Positions 9,729 to 17,963 of a stretch of DNA of 64,000 bases are shown piece by piece. A program made the translations under genes and the position numbers. Each line of letters starts with the position of its first letter. Position 1 is the first letter of the stretch. The stretch comes from Pseudomonas borbori (lineage in GTDB: Bacteria > Pseudomonadota > Gammaproteobacteria > Pseudomonadales > Pseudomonadaceae): NCBI RefSeq assembly GCF_900115555.1, contig NZ_FOWX01000021.1, positions 27,699 to 91,698 on the forward strand. Direction: 5' to 3'. The notes beneath the pieces were generated by a model. That model worked only from the letters and a program-made list of their open reading frames with translations. It did not search any database and was not told the origin of the DNA.

Positions 9729-10154
9729 CTATTGCGCGTCATGCCGATTGCGGCTGGCCTGGACTATGCGTTGGGCCGGTACCCGCAACTGGCTCAGCAG
9801 GTACTCGGCGAAATCCGGCGTATAGGGTTGCAGGGCTATGGCCTGGGCCATACAGCTGAGCCAGAGTTCACTGAGGCGCTCGCTGATGGGCCACTGGGCG
9901 TGGAAGGCGGGAATGGCGATGCTGCCGTACTTTTCCTGGAACAGCTTGGGACCACCGAGCCAGCCGCTGAGGAAACAGGCCAGCTTGTCGGCTGCCAGTT
10001 GCAGGTCGTCGGCATGGAGCTGCCGCAGGTCTGCCGCCTCGGGTTGCTGGTCCATCAGCCGGTAGAAGTCGGCGACCAGGCGCTGCAGGCCGTTGATACC
10101 GCCAGCGGCCTGGTAGGAGGCATCGCCGACGCCATAGACGGGAGGGTGGCTCAT
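9729..10154 (-). CDS. Group II truncated haemoglobin
   Basis: Cytosolic haem protein (141 aa from ATG 10154, GGAG 7 nt upstream) of the 2-on-2 globin family, linked to oxygen and nitric-oxide handling. The start MSHPPVYGVGDASYQAAGG, VADFYRLMDQQPEA, and the core LACFLSGWLGGPKLFQEKYG followed by the conserved WLSCMAQAI region fit group II proteins. The usual proximal-His block appears as IAIPAFHAQWPI. Single gene; a longer ATG start upstream (10247) lacks homologous character. Regulation not evident. Confidence 0.88.
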   Translation of the reverse strand: MSHPPVYGVGDASYQAAGGINGLQRLVADFYRLMDQQPEAADLRQLHADDLQLAADKLACFLSGWLGGPKLFQEKYGSIAIPAFHAQWPISERLSELWLSCMAQAIALQPYTPDFAEYLLSQLRVPAQRIVQASRNRHDAQ

Positions 10155-10315
10155 GGCTGTGCTCCAAGGCAAAAGTGTCATTGTAAAGGCGCCATGGCAG
10201 TCGGTGCAGTGGTGAAGCGCGCATCGCCACCTGCTGGTGGCACTCACAGGGGCGGTTGCTCAGGCGGGCGGCGGCTTTGGGGCGGCTCCGTCGCGAGTTA
10301 AATCTCTACAACTAC

Positions 10316-10338
10316 ATGCATAGCGCTGGAGTATGCAT
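10316..10338. promoter_or_regulatory. Candidate LysR-type operator upstream of the ABC/decarboxylase operon
   Basis: ATGCATA (10316-10322) and TATGCAT (10332-10338) form a perfect 7+7 bp inverted repeat with a 9-bp spacer, about 150 bp ahead of the ABC operon. It fits the dyad expected for a LysR-type activator, such as the one encoded at 15224-16174. An A+T-rich stretch that could hold a -10 element follows. Assignment to that regulator is inference. Confidence 0.5.
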
Positions 10339-10486
10339 AACATAATAAATATACATTTGATAAATGCGAGGTGCGGGCGGATTCTTGGTTCGCGGCGGTG
10401 ACCAAGCGGTCATCCAGTGCGATGTGAAGCGGGCTTGCGGGTGACGGCCGGCTTCATAGCAAACCCTGATTCCAGAGGAAAACAAG

Positions 10487-11278
10487 ATGAATAAGACTCT
10501 CCGCTCCCTGTTGCTCTGCGCCAGTCTCGGTGCCCTGCCGTTCGCTGCCGCCCAGGCCGCCGAAGGCCAGACCCTGCGCCTGGCCACCGAAGGTGCCTAC
10601 CCGCCGTTCAACTACTACACCGCAGACGGCCAGCTGGCCGGTTTCGATATCGAGATCGGCAAGGCTCTGTGCGAGCGCATGCAGGCCAAGTGCAGCCTGG
10701 TGGCCCAGGACTGGGACGGCATCATCCCCGCGCTGCTGGGGCGCAAATACGACGTGGTGATCGCCTCCATGTTTATCACCGAGGAGCGCCGGCAGAAGGT
10801 CGCCTTCAGCGACCCCTACCAGAAATCGGCGATGACCTTCGTGGTGCCCAAGGATTCCGAACTCAGCGATTTCAGCCCGGCCGCCATGGCCGGCAAGACC
10901 ATCGGCGCCCAGGGCGCGACCACCCAGGCCGATTACCTGATGGCGATGTTCCCCGACTCCGACGTGCGCCTGTATCCGACCCAGGATGCGGTCAACCTGG
11001 ACCTGGTGTCCGGGCGTCTGGATGCCCAGGTTGGCGACATGATCCCGATGCTCGACTGGACCCTGAAATCCACCGATGGCAGCTGCTGCCGTCTGGCCGG
11101 CGCGCCGATCAGCGACCCGAAATATGTCGGCGAGGGTGTCGGCATGGCGCTGCGCAAGGAAGATGAGCAGCTGCGCCAGCAGCTCAACCAGGCGCTGGCG
11201 TCGATCATCGCCGATGGTACCTATCAGGCCATCAACGACAAGTTCTTCTCGGTCAATCTGCTGACCCTGGAGCAGTGA
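10487..11278 (+). CDS. Polar amino-acid ABC transporter, periplasmic substrate-binding protein
   Basis: Periplasmic ligand-binding protein of the HisJ/ArgT/octopine family (263 aa). Signal peptide is about residues 1-24, with a cleavage site after AQA. The mature protein shows ATEGAYPPFNYYTADGQLAGFDIEIG, the family-3 signature region, and AQVGDMIPMLDW. An AGAGG site precedes the ATG. The related family members bind lysine, arginine, ornithine, histidine or opines; the adjacent basic-amino-acid-type decarboxylase suggests a basic or related amino acid. First gene of a four-gene import operon. Confidence 0.88.
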   Translation: MNKTLRSLLLCASLGALPFAAAQAAEGQTLRLATEGAYPPFNYYTADGQLAGFDIEIGKALCERMQAKCSLVAQDWDGIIPALLGRKYDVVIASMFITEERRQKVAFSDPYQKSAMTFVVPKDSELSDFSPAAMAGKTIGAQGATTQADYLMAMFPDSDVRLYPTQDAVNLDLVSGRLDAQVGDMIPMLDWTLKSTDGSCCRLAGAPISDPKYVGEGVGMALRKEDEQLRQQLNQALASIIADGTYQAINDKFFSVNLLTLEQ

Positions 11279-11319
11279 GCCAAGCGCTCCTGACCTGCTG
11301 AGCGAGAAGAGGATCTGTT

Positions 11320-12045
11320 ATGGACTGGCTCACCTACCTGAGCTTCGGTGACGCCGGCTGGGGCGACGAGTTGCTGCAGGGCCTCGGGGTGACCCTGGCC
11401 CTGGCGCTGACCACCCTGCCGGTCGGCCTGCTGCTGGGCCTGCTGGTGGCGGCGCTGGCGCTGTTCGGCGCTCGCCCGGCGCGCGCCCTGGCCCTGGCTT
11501 TCAGCACCACATTGCGCGGCCTGCCCGAGCTGCTCACCCTGTTTATCATCTACCACGGCGTGGGCATGGGCCTGAACGCCCTGCTGCGCTGGTACAACCC
11601 GGCGGCCGGTTATCTCGAGCTGAGCCCCTTTATCGCCGGGGTGCTGGCCCTGGGCCTGGTCTTCGCCGCCTATTCCAGCGAAGTCTGGCGCGGTGCCTGG
11701 CAGGCCCTGGACGGCGGCCAGCGCGAGGCGGGGCAGGCCATGGGCCTGCGCCGGCTGACCATCTTCCGCGTGATCGAGTTGCCGCAGTTGCTGCGCCTGG
11801 CCCTGCCGGGGCTGGGCAACCTGTGGGTCAACCTGCTCAAGGACACTGCCCTGGTCTCGGTGATCGCGCTGAGCGACCTGATGCGCATGGCCAATATCGC
11901 CGTGGGCACCACCAAGAAGCCGTTTCTGTTCTTCTTCGTGGTGTGCCTGGCCTACTGGCTGGTGTGCCTGCTCTGCGAGTGCCTGCTGGCACGCATGGAG
12001 CGCCGCGCCAACCGCGGTTACCGCACGGGAGGTGCCGCGGCATGA
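11320..12045 (+). CDS. Polar amino-acid ABC transporter permease (HisQ type)
   Basis: Inner-membrane permease (241 aa) of the His/Glu/Gln/Arg/opine family. Membrane segments include LALALTTLPVGLLLGLLVAALALF. The EAA loop that contacts the ATPase reads QREAGQAMGLRRLTIFRVIELPQ, and FSTTLRGLPELL is the usual N-terminal half motif. It pairs with the next permease, whose ATG overlaps its stop. Substrate is unassigned. Confidence 0.88.
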   Translation: MDWLTYLSFGDAGWGDELLQGLGVTLALALTTLPVGLLLGLLVAALALFGARPARALALAFSTTLRGLPELLTLFIIYHGVGMGLNALLRWYNPAAGYLELSPFIAGVLALGLVFAAYSSEVWRGAWQALDGGQREAGQAMGLRRLTIFRVIELPQLLRLALPGLGNLWVNLLKDTALVSVIALSDLMRMANIAVGTTKKPFLFFFVVCLAYWLVCLLCECLLARMERRANRGYRTGGAAA

Positions 12046-12785
12046 TGGATATCCTCACGCGCTTCTCCGGCCAGCTGTTGGCTGGTGCCGGCCTGACCCT
12101 GCAGCTCACCGCCATCGCCGCGCTGCTGGCCTGCGCCCTGGCGCTGCCCCTGGCCATCGCCCGCTGCAGCGAACGGGGTCTGTTGCGCTGGCCGATTCGC
12201 CTGTATGTGTCGTTCTTTCGTGGCACGCCGCTGCTGGCCCAGTTGTTTCTGGTCTATTACGGCTCGGGCCAGTTCCGCGCCGAGCTGAGCCAGCTGGGGC
12301 TCTGGTGGTTCTTCCGCGACCCCTACTACTGCGCGCTGCTGACCTTCGTCCTCAACTCCACGGCCTACCAGGTGGAAATCCTCCGCGGCGGCCTGCGCGC
12401 CGTGCCCTGGGGACAGATCGAGGCGGGGGTGGCCATGGGCCTGTCGCGCTTCAACCAGTACCGCACCATCATCCTGCCCAATGCCTACCGCATTGCCTTT
12501 GCGGCCCTGGGCAACGAGATCATCCTGCTGCTCAAGGGCAGCGCGGTGGTCAGCGTGATCACCCTGTTCGATGTGATGGGTCAGACCCGGCGCATCTTCT
12601 CGCAAACCTTCGACCTGTCCGTGTACCTCTGGGCGGCGTTGCTCTACCTGCTGCTGACCAGCGCCTTCGTCTGGCTCTGGCACCGCCTGGAGCTGTGCCT
12701 GACTCGCCACCAGCGGGTGCGCCAGGCGTCTACCACTGTCACTGCACCCGCCGCCAAGCGGGTATCCGCCGGAGTTTCGCCATGA
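12042..12785 (+). CDS. Polar amino-acid ABC transporter permease (HisM type)
   Basis: Second permease half (247 aa), starting at the ATGATG that overlaps the previous stop. SFFRGTPLLAQLFLVYYG is the family motif, and the EAA loop is IEAGVAMGLSRFNQYRTIILP. Several hydrophobic helices are seen. Its stop overlaps the ATG of the ATPase, so translation of the whole operon is coupled. Confidence 0.88.
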   Translation: MMDILTRFSGQLLAGAGLTLQLTAIAALLACALALPLAIARCSERGLLRWPIRLYVSFFRGTPLLAQLFLVYYGSGQFRAELSQLGLWWFFRDPYYCALLTFVLNSTAYQVEILRGGLRAVPWGQIEAGVAMGLSRFNQYRTIILPNAYRIAFAALGNEIILLLKGSAVVSVITLFDVMGQTRRIFSQTFDLSVYLWAALLYLLLTSAFVWLWHRLELCLTRHQRVRQASTTVTAPAAKRVSAGVSP

Positions 12786-13543
12786 CCAACGCTGCGTTGC
12801 AGGTGGAAGACCTGCACAAGTCCTTCGCCGGTATCGAGGTGCTCAAGGGCATCTCGTTGACTGCCGAGAAGCACGACGTGATCAGCATCATCGGCTCCAG
12901 CGGTTCGGGCAAGAGCACCTTGCTGCGCTGCATGAACCTGCTGGAGTTCCCCGACAGCGGCCGCCTGCGCGTGCAGGGCGAGGAGCTGGAGCTGACCCCC
13001 AACCGCCGCGGCGGGCGTTCACGGCGCTGCCAGCGGCAGATCGAGCGGGTGCGTTCGCGCCTGGCCATGGTCTTCCAGTCGTTCAACCTGTGGTCGCATA
13101 TGACCGTGCTGGAGAACGTGATGCTCGGCCCCTGCCTGGTACATAAGCGCAACCGCACCGATGTGGAGGCCCAGGCGAAGAAGCTGCTGGCCCGGGTCGG
13201 CATGCTGGAGAAGTGCCAGATGTACCCCGACTGCCTGTCCGGCGGGCAGAAGCAGCGGGTGGCCATCGCCCGCGCCCTGGCCATGGATCCCGAGGTGATG
13301 CTGTTCGACGAGCCCACTTCGGCCCTGGACCCGGAGCTGGTGGGCGAGGTGCTGCTGGTGATCCGCGAACTGGCCGAAGAAGGCCGGACCATGATCATGG
13401 TCACCCACGAGATGCGCTTCGCCCGCGAGGTGTCATCCAAGTTGGTGTACCTGCACCAGGGCCGCATCGAGGAGCAGGGCAGCCCCGAGCAGCTGTTCAA
13501 CGCCCCGCAATCGGACAACCTGCGCCGCCTGCTGGCGACGTAG
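12782..13543 (+). CDS. Polar amino-acid ABC transporter ATP-binding protein (HisP type)
   Basis: Cytosolic ATPase (253 aa) energising the importer. Walker A is GSSGSGKST, the Q-loop FQSFNLW, the signature [15 protein letters not shown], Walker [13 protein letters not shown] and the switch His VTHEM. The insert with NRRGGRSRRCQ between Walker A and the Q-loop is like HisP/OccP. ATGA overlap with the upstream permease. Followed directly by a palindromic repeat that could end the transcript. Confidence 0.92.
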   Translation: MTNAALQVEDLHKSFAGIEVLKGISLTAEKHDVISIIGSSGSGKSTLLRCMNLLEFPDSGRLRVQGEELELTPNRRGGRSRRCQRQIERVRSRLAMVFQSFNLWSHMTVLENVMLGPCLVHKRNRTDVEAQAKKLLARVGMLEKCQMYPDCLSGGQKQRVAIARALAMDPEVMLFDEPTSALDPELVGEVLLVIRELAEEGRTMIMVTHEMRFAREVSSKLVYLHQGRIEEQGSPEQLFNAPQSDNLRRLLAT

Positions 13544-13603
13544 GGTGCGCTGTGCGCACCGCTAATAACCCAATAACGAAATGGTGCGCATGGCGCACCC
13601 TAC
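13540..13603. repeat. GTAGGGTGCGC inverted repeat after the ABC operon
   Basis: GTAGGGTGCGC (13540-13550) and GCGCACCCTAC (13593-13603) are perfect reverse complements, with further pairing inside each arm (GGTGCGC/GCGCACC). It overlaps the stop codon of the ATPase gene. Similar elements lie at 15076, 16207, 28782, 38498 and 57042. A role in termination or mRNA stability is inference. Confidence 0.8.
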
Positions 13604-13618
13604 TAGTGAGCAATACCC

Positions 13619-15070
13619 ATGAGCCAAGTCGTCTCCCTGCACCCCTGGAAAAGACCGCAACACCTCGAGAGCGCCCACAACCAGTTGCTGATCGACGGGG
13701 TCAGCGCCATCGAACTGGTCGAGCGTTATGGCTCGCCGCTGTTCGTTTATTCAGAGAGCAAACTGCGGGATAACGCCCGGGATATCCTGGGCAACTTCCG
13801 CCGTGTGCACGCCAAGACCCGGGTCTGTTTCGCCAGCAAGGCCTGCGCCAACCTGGCGGTGCTCAAGGTATTCAAGGGCTGCGGCCTGGATCTGGAGGTC
13901 AACTCCGGCGGCGAGTTCTACAAGGCGCAGATCGCCGGCTTCGCCCCGGCGCAGATGGTGTTCAACGGCGTGGCCAAACAGCTGGGTGAGCTGCGCGAGG
14001 TGATTGCCGCCGGAATCAAGGCGATCAATGTCGATTCGCTGTCGGAGCTGGCGCGCATTCTCGCGGTGGCCAGCGAACTGGACCAGCAGGCGCGGGTCAG
14101 CCTGCGCATCATCCCGGAGATCCAGGGCGGCGCCGCGGCCGGCTGGCAAACCGGCACCTCGACCTCCAAGTTCGGCATGACCGCCGCCGAGCAGAGTGAG
14201 GCCATCGAGCTGATCCTGGCCCATCCCGCGGCGCTCAAGCTGGTGGGGGTGCATGCCCATATCGGCACCCAGATCACCGACATCGGCGTGTATCAGGCCG
14301 AGGCCAATTTCCTGATCGACTATGTGCGTCAAGTCAGCGAGCGCCTGCCTTATCCATTGGAGCATCTGAACCTGGGCGGCGGCTTCCCCAAGAACTACAG
14401 CAGTGCCGAGGCCAACTTCGATTCGGTGGCCGCGCACTACCGCGCCAACTACCGTACCGAGGTCGACTTCGCCCTGCTCGCCGAGCACCTGATCAAACCG
14501 GTGTCCCAGGCTTTGGGCGAGCAGATCGAACTGATCGTCGAGCCGGGGCGCAGCATGGTCAGCGACACCGCCATCCTGCTGACCCGCATCGAGGCCCACA
14601 AGCAGCGCCAGGGCCGTCCGGTGTTCTACCTGGACGCCGGCTACAGCGTGCTGTTCGACCTGTATAACGGCTGGTACTTCCATATGCTCAACGCCTCCCG
14701 CGCCGATGACCGGGACACCCACCACTGCCGCATGGCCGGGCCGCTGTGCGACAGCAGCGACACCTACTACGACATCGAAGGCGAGGGCGCGGTGACGGAC
14801 CTGATCGCCGAGGAACCGGCGTTGGCCGAATATCGGGCGGTGCTGGAGCAGGTGCTGGTGCACCAGCCCAACCTGCGCGAGTTGCCGGCGGCCACTGCCA
14901 TGGGCGATGTGATCGCCCTGCTGGACGTGGGCGCCTACGCCCTGGAGATGATGAGCCAGTACTGTGGCCGCCAGTCCGCCGCTGCGGTGCTGGTGGATCT
15001 GCAGCAGGGCAGCCGCTTGATCCGCCGCCGTGGCGAATACCGCGACCTGCTGGCCCATGATCTGGACTGA
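13619..15070 (+). CDS. Fold-type III PLP-dependent decarboxylase (diaminopimelate/ornithine decarboxylase family)
   Basis: Cytosolic alanine-racemase-fold enzyme, 483 aa, longer than typical LysA. The PLP lysine is in VCFASKACAN (residue about 76). The phosphate-binding glycines are in LNLGGGFP, the EPGR motif is EPGRSMVSDTAILL, the cross-subunit catalytic motif is GPLCDSSDTYYD (Cys-Asp), and the C-terminal block is GAYALEMMSQYCGRQ. This separates it from alanine racemase and places it with amino-acid decarboxylases. It lies between an amino-acid importer and a LysR gene, which suggests use of the imported amino acid. Substrate could be diaminopimelate-like, ornithine, lysine or another basic amino acid. 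Confidence 0.82.
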   Translation: MSQVVSLHPWKRPQHLESAHNQLLIDGVSAIELVERYGSPLFVYSESKLRDNARDILGNFRRVHAKTRVCFASKACANLAVLKVFKGCGLDLEVNSGGEFYKAQIAGFAPAQMVFNGVAKQLGELREVIAAGIKAINVDSLSELARILAVASELDQQARVSLRIIPEIQGGAAAGWQTGTSTSKFGMTAAEQSEAIELILAHPAALKLVGVHAHIGTQITDIGVYQAEANFLIDYVRQVSERLPYPLEHLNLGGGFPKNYSSAEANFDSVAAHYRANYRTEVDFALLAEHLIKPVSQALGEQIELIVEPGRSMVSDTAILLTRIEAHKQRQGRPVFYLDAGYSVLFDLYNGWYFHMLNASRADDRDTHHCRMAGPLCDSSDTYYDIEGEGAVTDLIAEEPALAEYRAVLEQVLVHQPNLRELPAATAMGDVIALLDVGAYALEMMSQYCGRQSAAAVLVDLQQGSRLIRRRGEYRDLLAHDLD

Positions 15071-15075
15071 ATGCC

Positions 15076-15137
15076 GTAGGGTGCGCTGTGCGCACCAGCG
15101 CCAGCTGCGGATTCCAGGTGCGCACGGCGCACCCTAC
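15076..15137. repeat. GTAGGGTGCGC inverted repeat after the decarboxylase gene
   Basis: GTAGGGTGCGC at 15076-15086 and GCGCACCCTAC at 15127-15137 form a perfect inverted pair, the same family as 13540-13603. It lies in the spacer before the LysR gene. Confidence 0.8.
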
Positions 15138-15223
15138 GCAAGCCTTGCGCCAGAGACGGTGTGCGGTGCACTGTTGCTCCCGAAGTGGCCGGGATGACGG
15201 CCTGCCTGGGAGAGCTACCGATC

Positions 15224-16174
15224 ATGCTGTCGCCCCGCGAGCGCCTAATGCGCAACCTGGACTGGAACCTGCTGTACACCTTTCTGGTGATAGTCGAGGA
15301 AAGCAGCATCACCGGCGCGGCGCGCAAGCTGTCGCTCAGCCAGCCCAGCGTCAGCAATGCCCTCAAGCGTCTGGAAGAACACCTGGGCATGCGCCTGATC
15401 CAGCGCAAGAAGGGTATGTTCTCCCTGACCGAGCAGGGCCTGCGGGTCTACGAGTACATTTCCTCGGCCGGCAGCATCATTGGCAAGATGGCCGAGCAGT
15501 ACGCTGGCGAGGCCGGCGCGGTGCTCGGTGAGCTGCATATCCAGGTCGCCAGCCATGTCAGTTGCCAGCCCTTCGACGACAGCCTGGCGCAGTTTCACCG
15601 CCTCTATCCCAATGTGCTGATCAGCCTCAGCTCCCAGCCCAGCGCCGACATCGTCGACGCGGTGGCCAGGAGCAGCCTGCATATCGGCATCAGCAACAAG
15701 AAGACCGCTCAGACCGGCCTGCACTTCGACTTGATTGGCTACGAGCAGATGGCCTTCTACTGTGGCCCGCGCCACCCGTTGTTCGGTCGCGCGGACCTGA
15801 CGGCCGCGGACCTGCGCGGCCTGGCCTATGTCTCCTTCGAGAGCGACCAGCCCGGCGAGGGTCTCAGCGCGGTCAACTCGGTGCGCACCGAACAGCAGTT
15901 CTGGGGTCGCCTGGTGGCGGTGTCGCCCAACGAGGAGGAGGTGCGTCGGCTGATTCTCGCCGGCCTCGGCTTCGGTGCCCTGACGGTCGAGGGGGCCAAG
16001 CCCTTTGTGGCGCAGAAGCTGCTGTTCCAGCTGCCGCCCTACGACGAGTTGCCGGTCAACGAGGTGTACCTGGTCACTCCGGAAAATCAGTTGCTGACGG
16101 ATGTGGAACAGCTGTTTATCGCCCTGCTGCGCGAAGCGACGGTGGCGGCGGTGCGGGCGCGCTATTTCAAGTAG
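15224..16174 (+). CDS. LysR-family transcriptional regulator
   Basis: DNA-binding regulator with an N-terminal winged helix-turn-helix (LDWNLLYTFLVIVEESSITGAARKLSLSQPSVSNALKRLEEHLG, in part) and a C-terminal periplasmic-binding-like effector domain (LGELHIQVASHV, RLILAGLGFGALT). ATG 15224 is chosen because GGGAGAG lies 9 nt upstream; an earlier in-frame ATG at 15194 exists. It gives 316 aa, normal for the family. It follows the decarboxylase in the same direction and probably controls the ABC/decarboxylase genes. The effector is unknown. Confidence 0.88.
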   Translation: MLSPRERLMRNLDWNLLYTFLVIVEESSITGAARKLSLSQPSVSNALKRLEEHLGMRLIQRKKGMFSLTEQGLRVYEYISSAGSIIGKMAEQYAGEAGAVLGELHIQVASHVSCQPFDDSLAQFHRLYPNVLISLSSQPSADIVDAVARSSLHIGISNKKTAQTGLHFDLIGYEQMAFYCGPRHPLFGRADLTAADLRGLAYVSFESDQPGEGLSAVNSVRTEQQFWGRLVAVSPNEEEVRRLILAGLGFGALTVEGAKPFVAQKLLFQLPPYDELPVNEVYLVTPENQLLTDVEQLFIALLREATVAAVRARYFK

Positions 16175-16206
16175 GCTCAGAATTATTTTTCCGATGTCAC
16201 CGGCTC

Positions 16207-16280
16207 GTAGGGTGTGCGGGGCCGCCTAGGCCGCGCGCACCAGGCACCCGGTTGTCAGTGGTGCGCACGGCGCACCCTGC
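16207..16280. repeat. Diverged GTAGGGTG inverted repeat
   Basis: GTAGGGTGTGCGGGGCCGCC at the left and GGTGCGCACGGCGCACCCTGC at the right have the same layout as the 13540 element, with changes. It sits between the LysR gene and the convergent rhlB terminator. Confidence 0.65.
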
Positions 16281-16322
16281 GGGATCGGCGCAGCGTGCCA
16301 AGGCTGCGGTGGTTGCAAAGAA

Positions 16323-16351
16323 AAAGGCGAAGCCCCTGGGCTTCGCCTTTT
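16323..16351 (-). terminator. Rho-independent terminator of rhlB
   Basis: AAGGCGAAGCCC - CTG - GGCTTCGCCTTTT forms a strong hairpin flanked by A-runs and T-runs, 18 nt after the rhlB stop. It could serve both strands. Confidence 0.85.
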
Positions 16352-16368
16352 GTTTACCTACCGCAAGC

Positions 16369-17838
16369 TCAGTGCTTGCGCGGCACCGGCTTGAGCAGCT
16401 CTTCGGGCGGCATCTCGCAGTTGATCTTGCGTCCCAACAGTTGCTCGATCGGCGGCAGGGCGTAGGCGTCGTTCTCGCTGGCGAAGCTGATCGAGGTGCC
16501 GCTGGCGCCCGCGCGCCCGGTACGGCCGATGCGGTGCACGTAGTCGTCCGGTACGTCTGGCAGGGTGTAGTTGATCACGTGGCTGATGGCGTCGACGTGA
16601 ATCCCGCGGCCGGCCACATCTGTGGCGACCATGACCCGGATCTTGCCTTCGCGGAAGCCTTCCAGGGTCTTGATCCGCTTGTGCTGCGGTACGTCGCCGG
16701 ACATCTGGGCGGCGCTGATGCCGTCACGGGTCAGGCGTTCTTCGATGCGCCGCACTTCGTCCTTGCGGTTGGCGAAGACCATCACGCGGATCCAGTCGTT
16801 CTGCGCGATCAGGTTGTACAGCAGCTTGTACTTGTCGCTGGAGGCGACCATGTAGACGTGCTGCTCGACGGTGTCGCTGGCGACGTTTTCCGACTCGATC
16901 TCGACGATGGCCGGGTCGGTGGTCCACTGCTTGGCCAGGTTCATCACCTCGTCGGTGAAGGTGGCGGAGAACAGCAGGGTCTGGCGCTCGTTCTTCGGCG
17001 GGGTCTGGCGGATGATCTGCCGCACCTGGGGGATAAAGCCCATGTCGAGCATGCGGTCGGCTTCATCGAGCACCATCACTTCGACCATGTCCAGGTGCAC
17101 CTCGCCGCGCTGGTTGAAGTCGAGCAAACGGCCCGGAGTCGCCACCAGGATGTCGCAGAAGCGCGATTCGAGCAGCTTGAGTTGCTTGTCGAAGTCCATG
17201 CCGCCGACAAACTGCATGACGTTGAGCCCGGTGTATTTGGTCAGCTCTGCGGCGTCCTTGGCGATCTGCACCACCAGTTCGCGGGTCGGTGCGATGATCA
17301 GCGCGCGCGGCTCGCCCATGTAGCGTTCTTTCGGCGGCGGCGTCTGCAGCAACTGGGTAATGATCGAGACCAGGAAGGCGGCGGTCTTGCCGGTGCCGGT
17401 CTGGGCGCGGCCGATGGCGTCCTGGCCCTTGAGGGTGAAACCCAGCACCTGGGCCTGGATCGGCGTGCAGTAGGGGAAGCCCAGGTCGTGGATGGCATGC
17501 ATCAGCTCGGGGGCGAGCTTGAAATCATGGAAGCGGGTCTTGCCTTCGGCCGGTTCGACCGCAAAGTCCTCCAGTTTCCAGCTGTCCACCGGCTTGCTCG
17601 CACGTTGGCGCCGGGGCTTGTCCGCCTTGGCGGCAGGTTTGTCCTGGTTGACCACCGCCGCCGCGGCAGTGCTGCCGCTATCGCCGGCCGGGTCATGGGT
17701 CTTGGCCGTGCGGCTGGGGTGCTCATGTTTACGGTCGCCGCTACGGGGTGTGGCGGGCGAAGCAGGCGTGCTGGTTGGGCTGGGCTGCTCGCCCTCGGCT
17801 TTGCCGAACATTTTTTTGAGTGCTTTGAGCACGGTCAT
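16369..17838 (-). CDS. rhlB: DEAD-box ATP-dependent RNA helicase RhlB
   Basis: Cytosolic RNA helicase, a partner of the RNA degradosome in gamma-proteobacteria. After a low-complexity Pro/Ala/Lys-rich N-terminal extension (residues 1-90, typical of Pseudomonas RhlB), the helicase core shows all motifs: [50 protein letters not shown] and [10 protein letters not shown]. 489 aa. The hydrophilic head is longer than in E. coli RhlB. Single gene with its own terminator. Confidence 0.92.
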   Translation of the reverse strand: MTVLKALKKMFGKAEGEQPSPTSTPASPATPRSGDRKHEHPSRTAKTHDPAGDSGSTAAAAVVNQDKPAAKADKPRRQRASKPVDSWKLEDFAVEPAEGKTRFHDFKLAPELMHAIHDLGFPYCTPIQAQVLGFTLKGQDAIGRAQTGTGKTAAFLVSIITQLLQTPPPKERYMGEPRALIIAPTRELVVQIAKDAAELTKYTGLNVMQFVGGMDFDKQLKLLESRFCDILVATPGRLLDFNQRGEVHLDMVEVMVLDEADRMLDMGFIPQVRQIIRQTPPKNERQTLLFSATFTDEVMNLAKQWTTDPAIVEIESENVASDTVEQHVYMVASSDKYKLLYNLIAQNDWIRVMVFANRKDEVRRIEERLTRDGISAAQMSGDVPQHKRIKTLEGFREGKIRVMVATDVAGRGIHVDAISHVINYTLPDVPDDYVHRIGRTGRAGASGTSISFASENDAYALPPIEQLLGRKINCEMPPEELLKPVPRKH

Positions 17839-17963
17839 CTCGTCAATTGGTTAAGGAGTGAACGGCTGCCAGTGTAAAGCAAGAAGCCGGCGCGGCGAAG
17901 TGCCATGGCTGGCGCCTGCCATCGCTCGTGGTTGTGGCGTCGGTCGCAGTAGGCGGGAGTGTC

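Noticed and set aside
15562..17877. 771-codon plus-strand ORF across the LysR gene end and rhlB
   Set aside because: It crosses two real genes in wrong frames, and its product lacks any domain.
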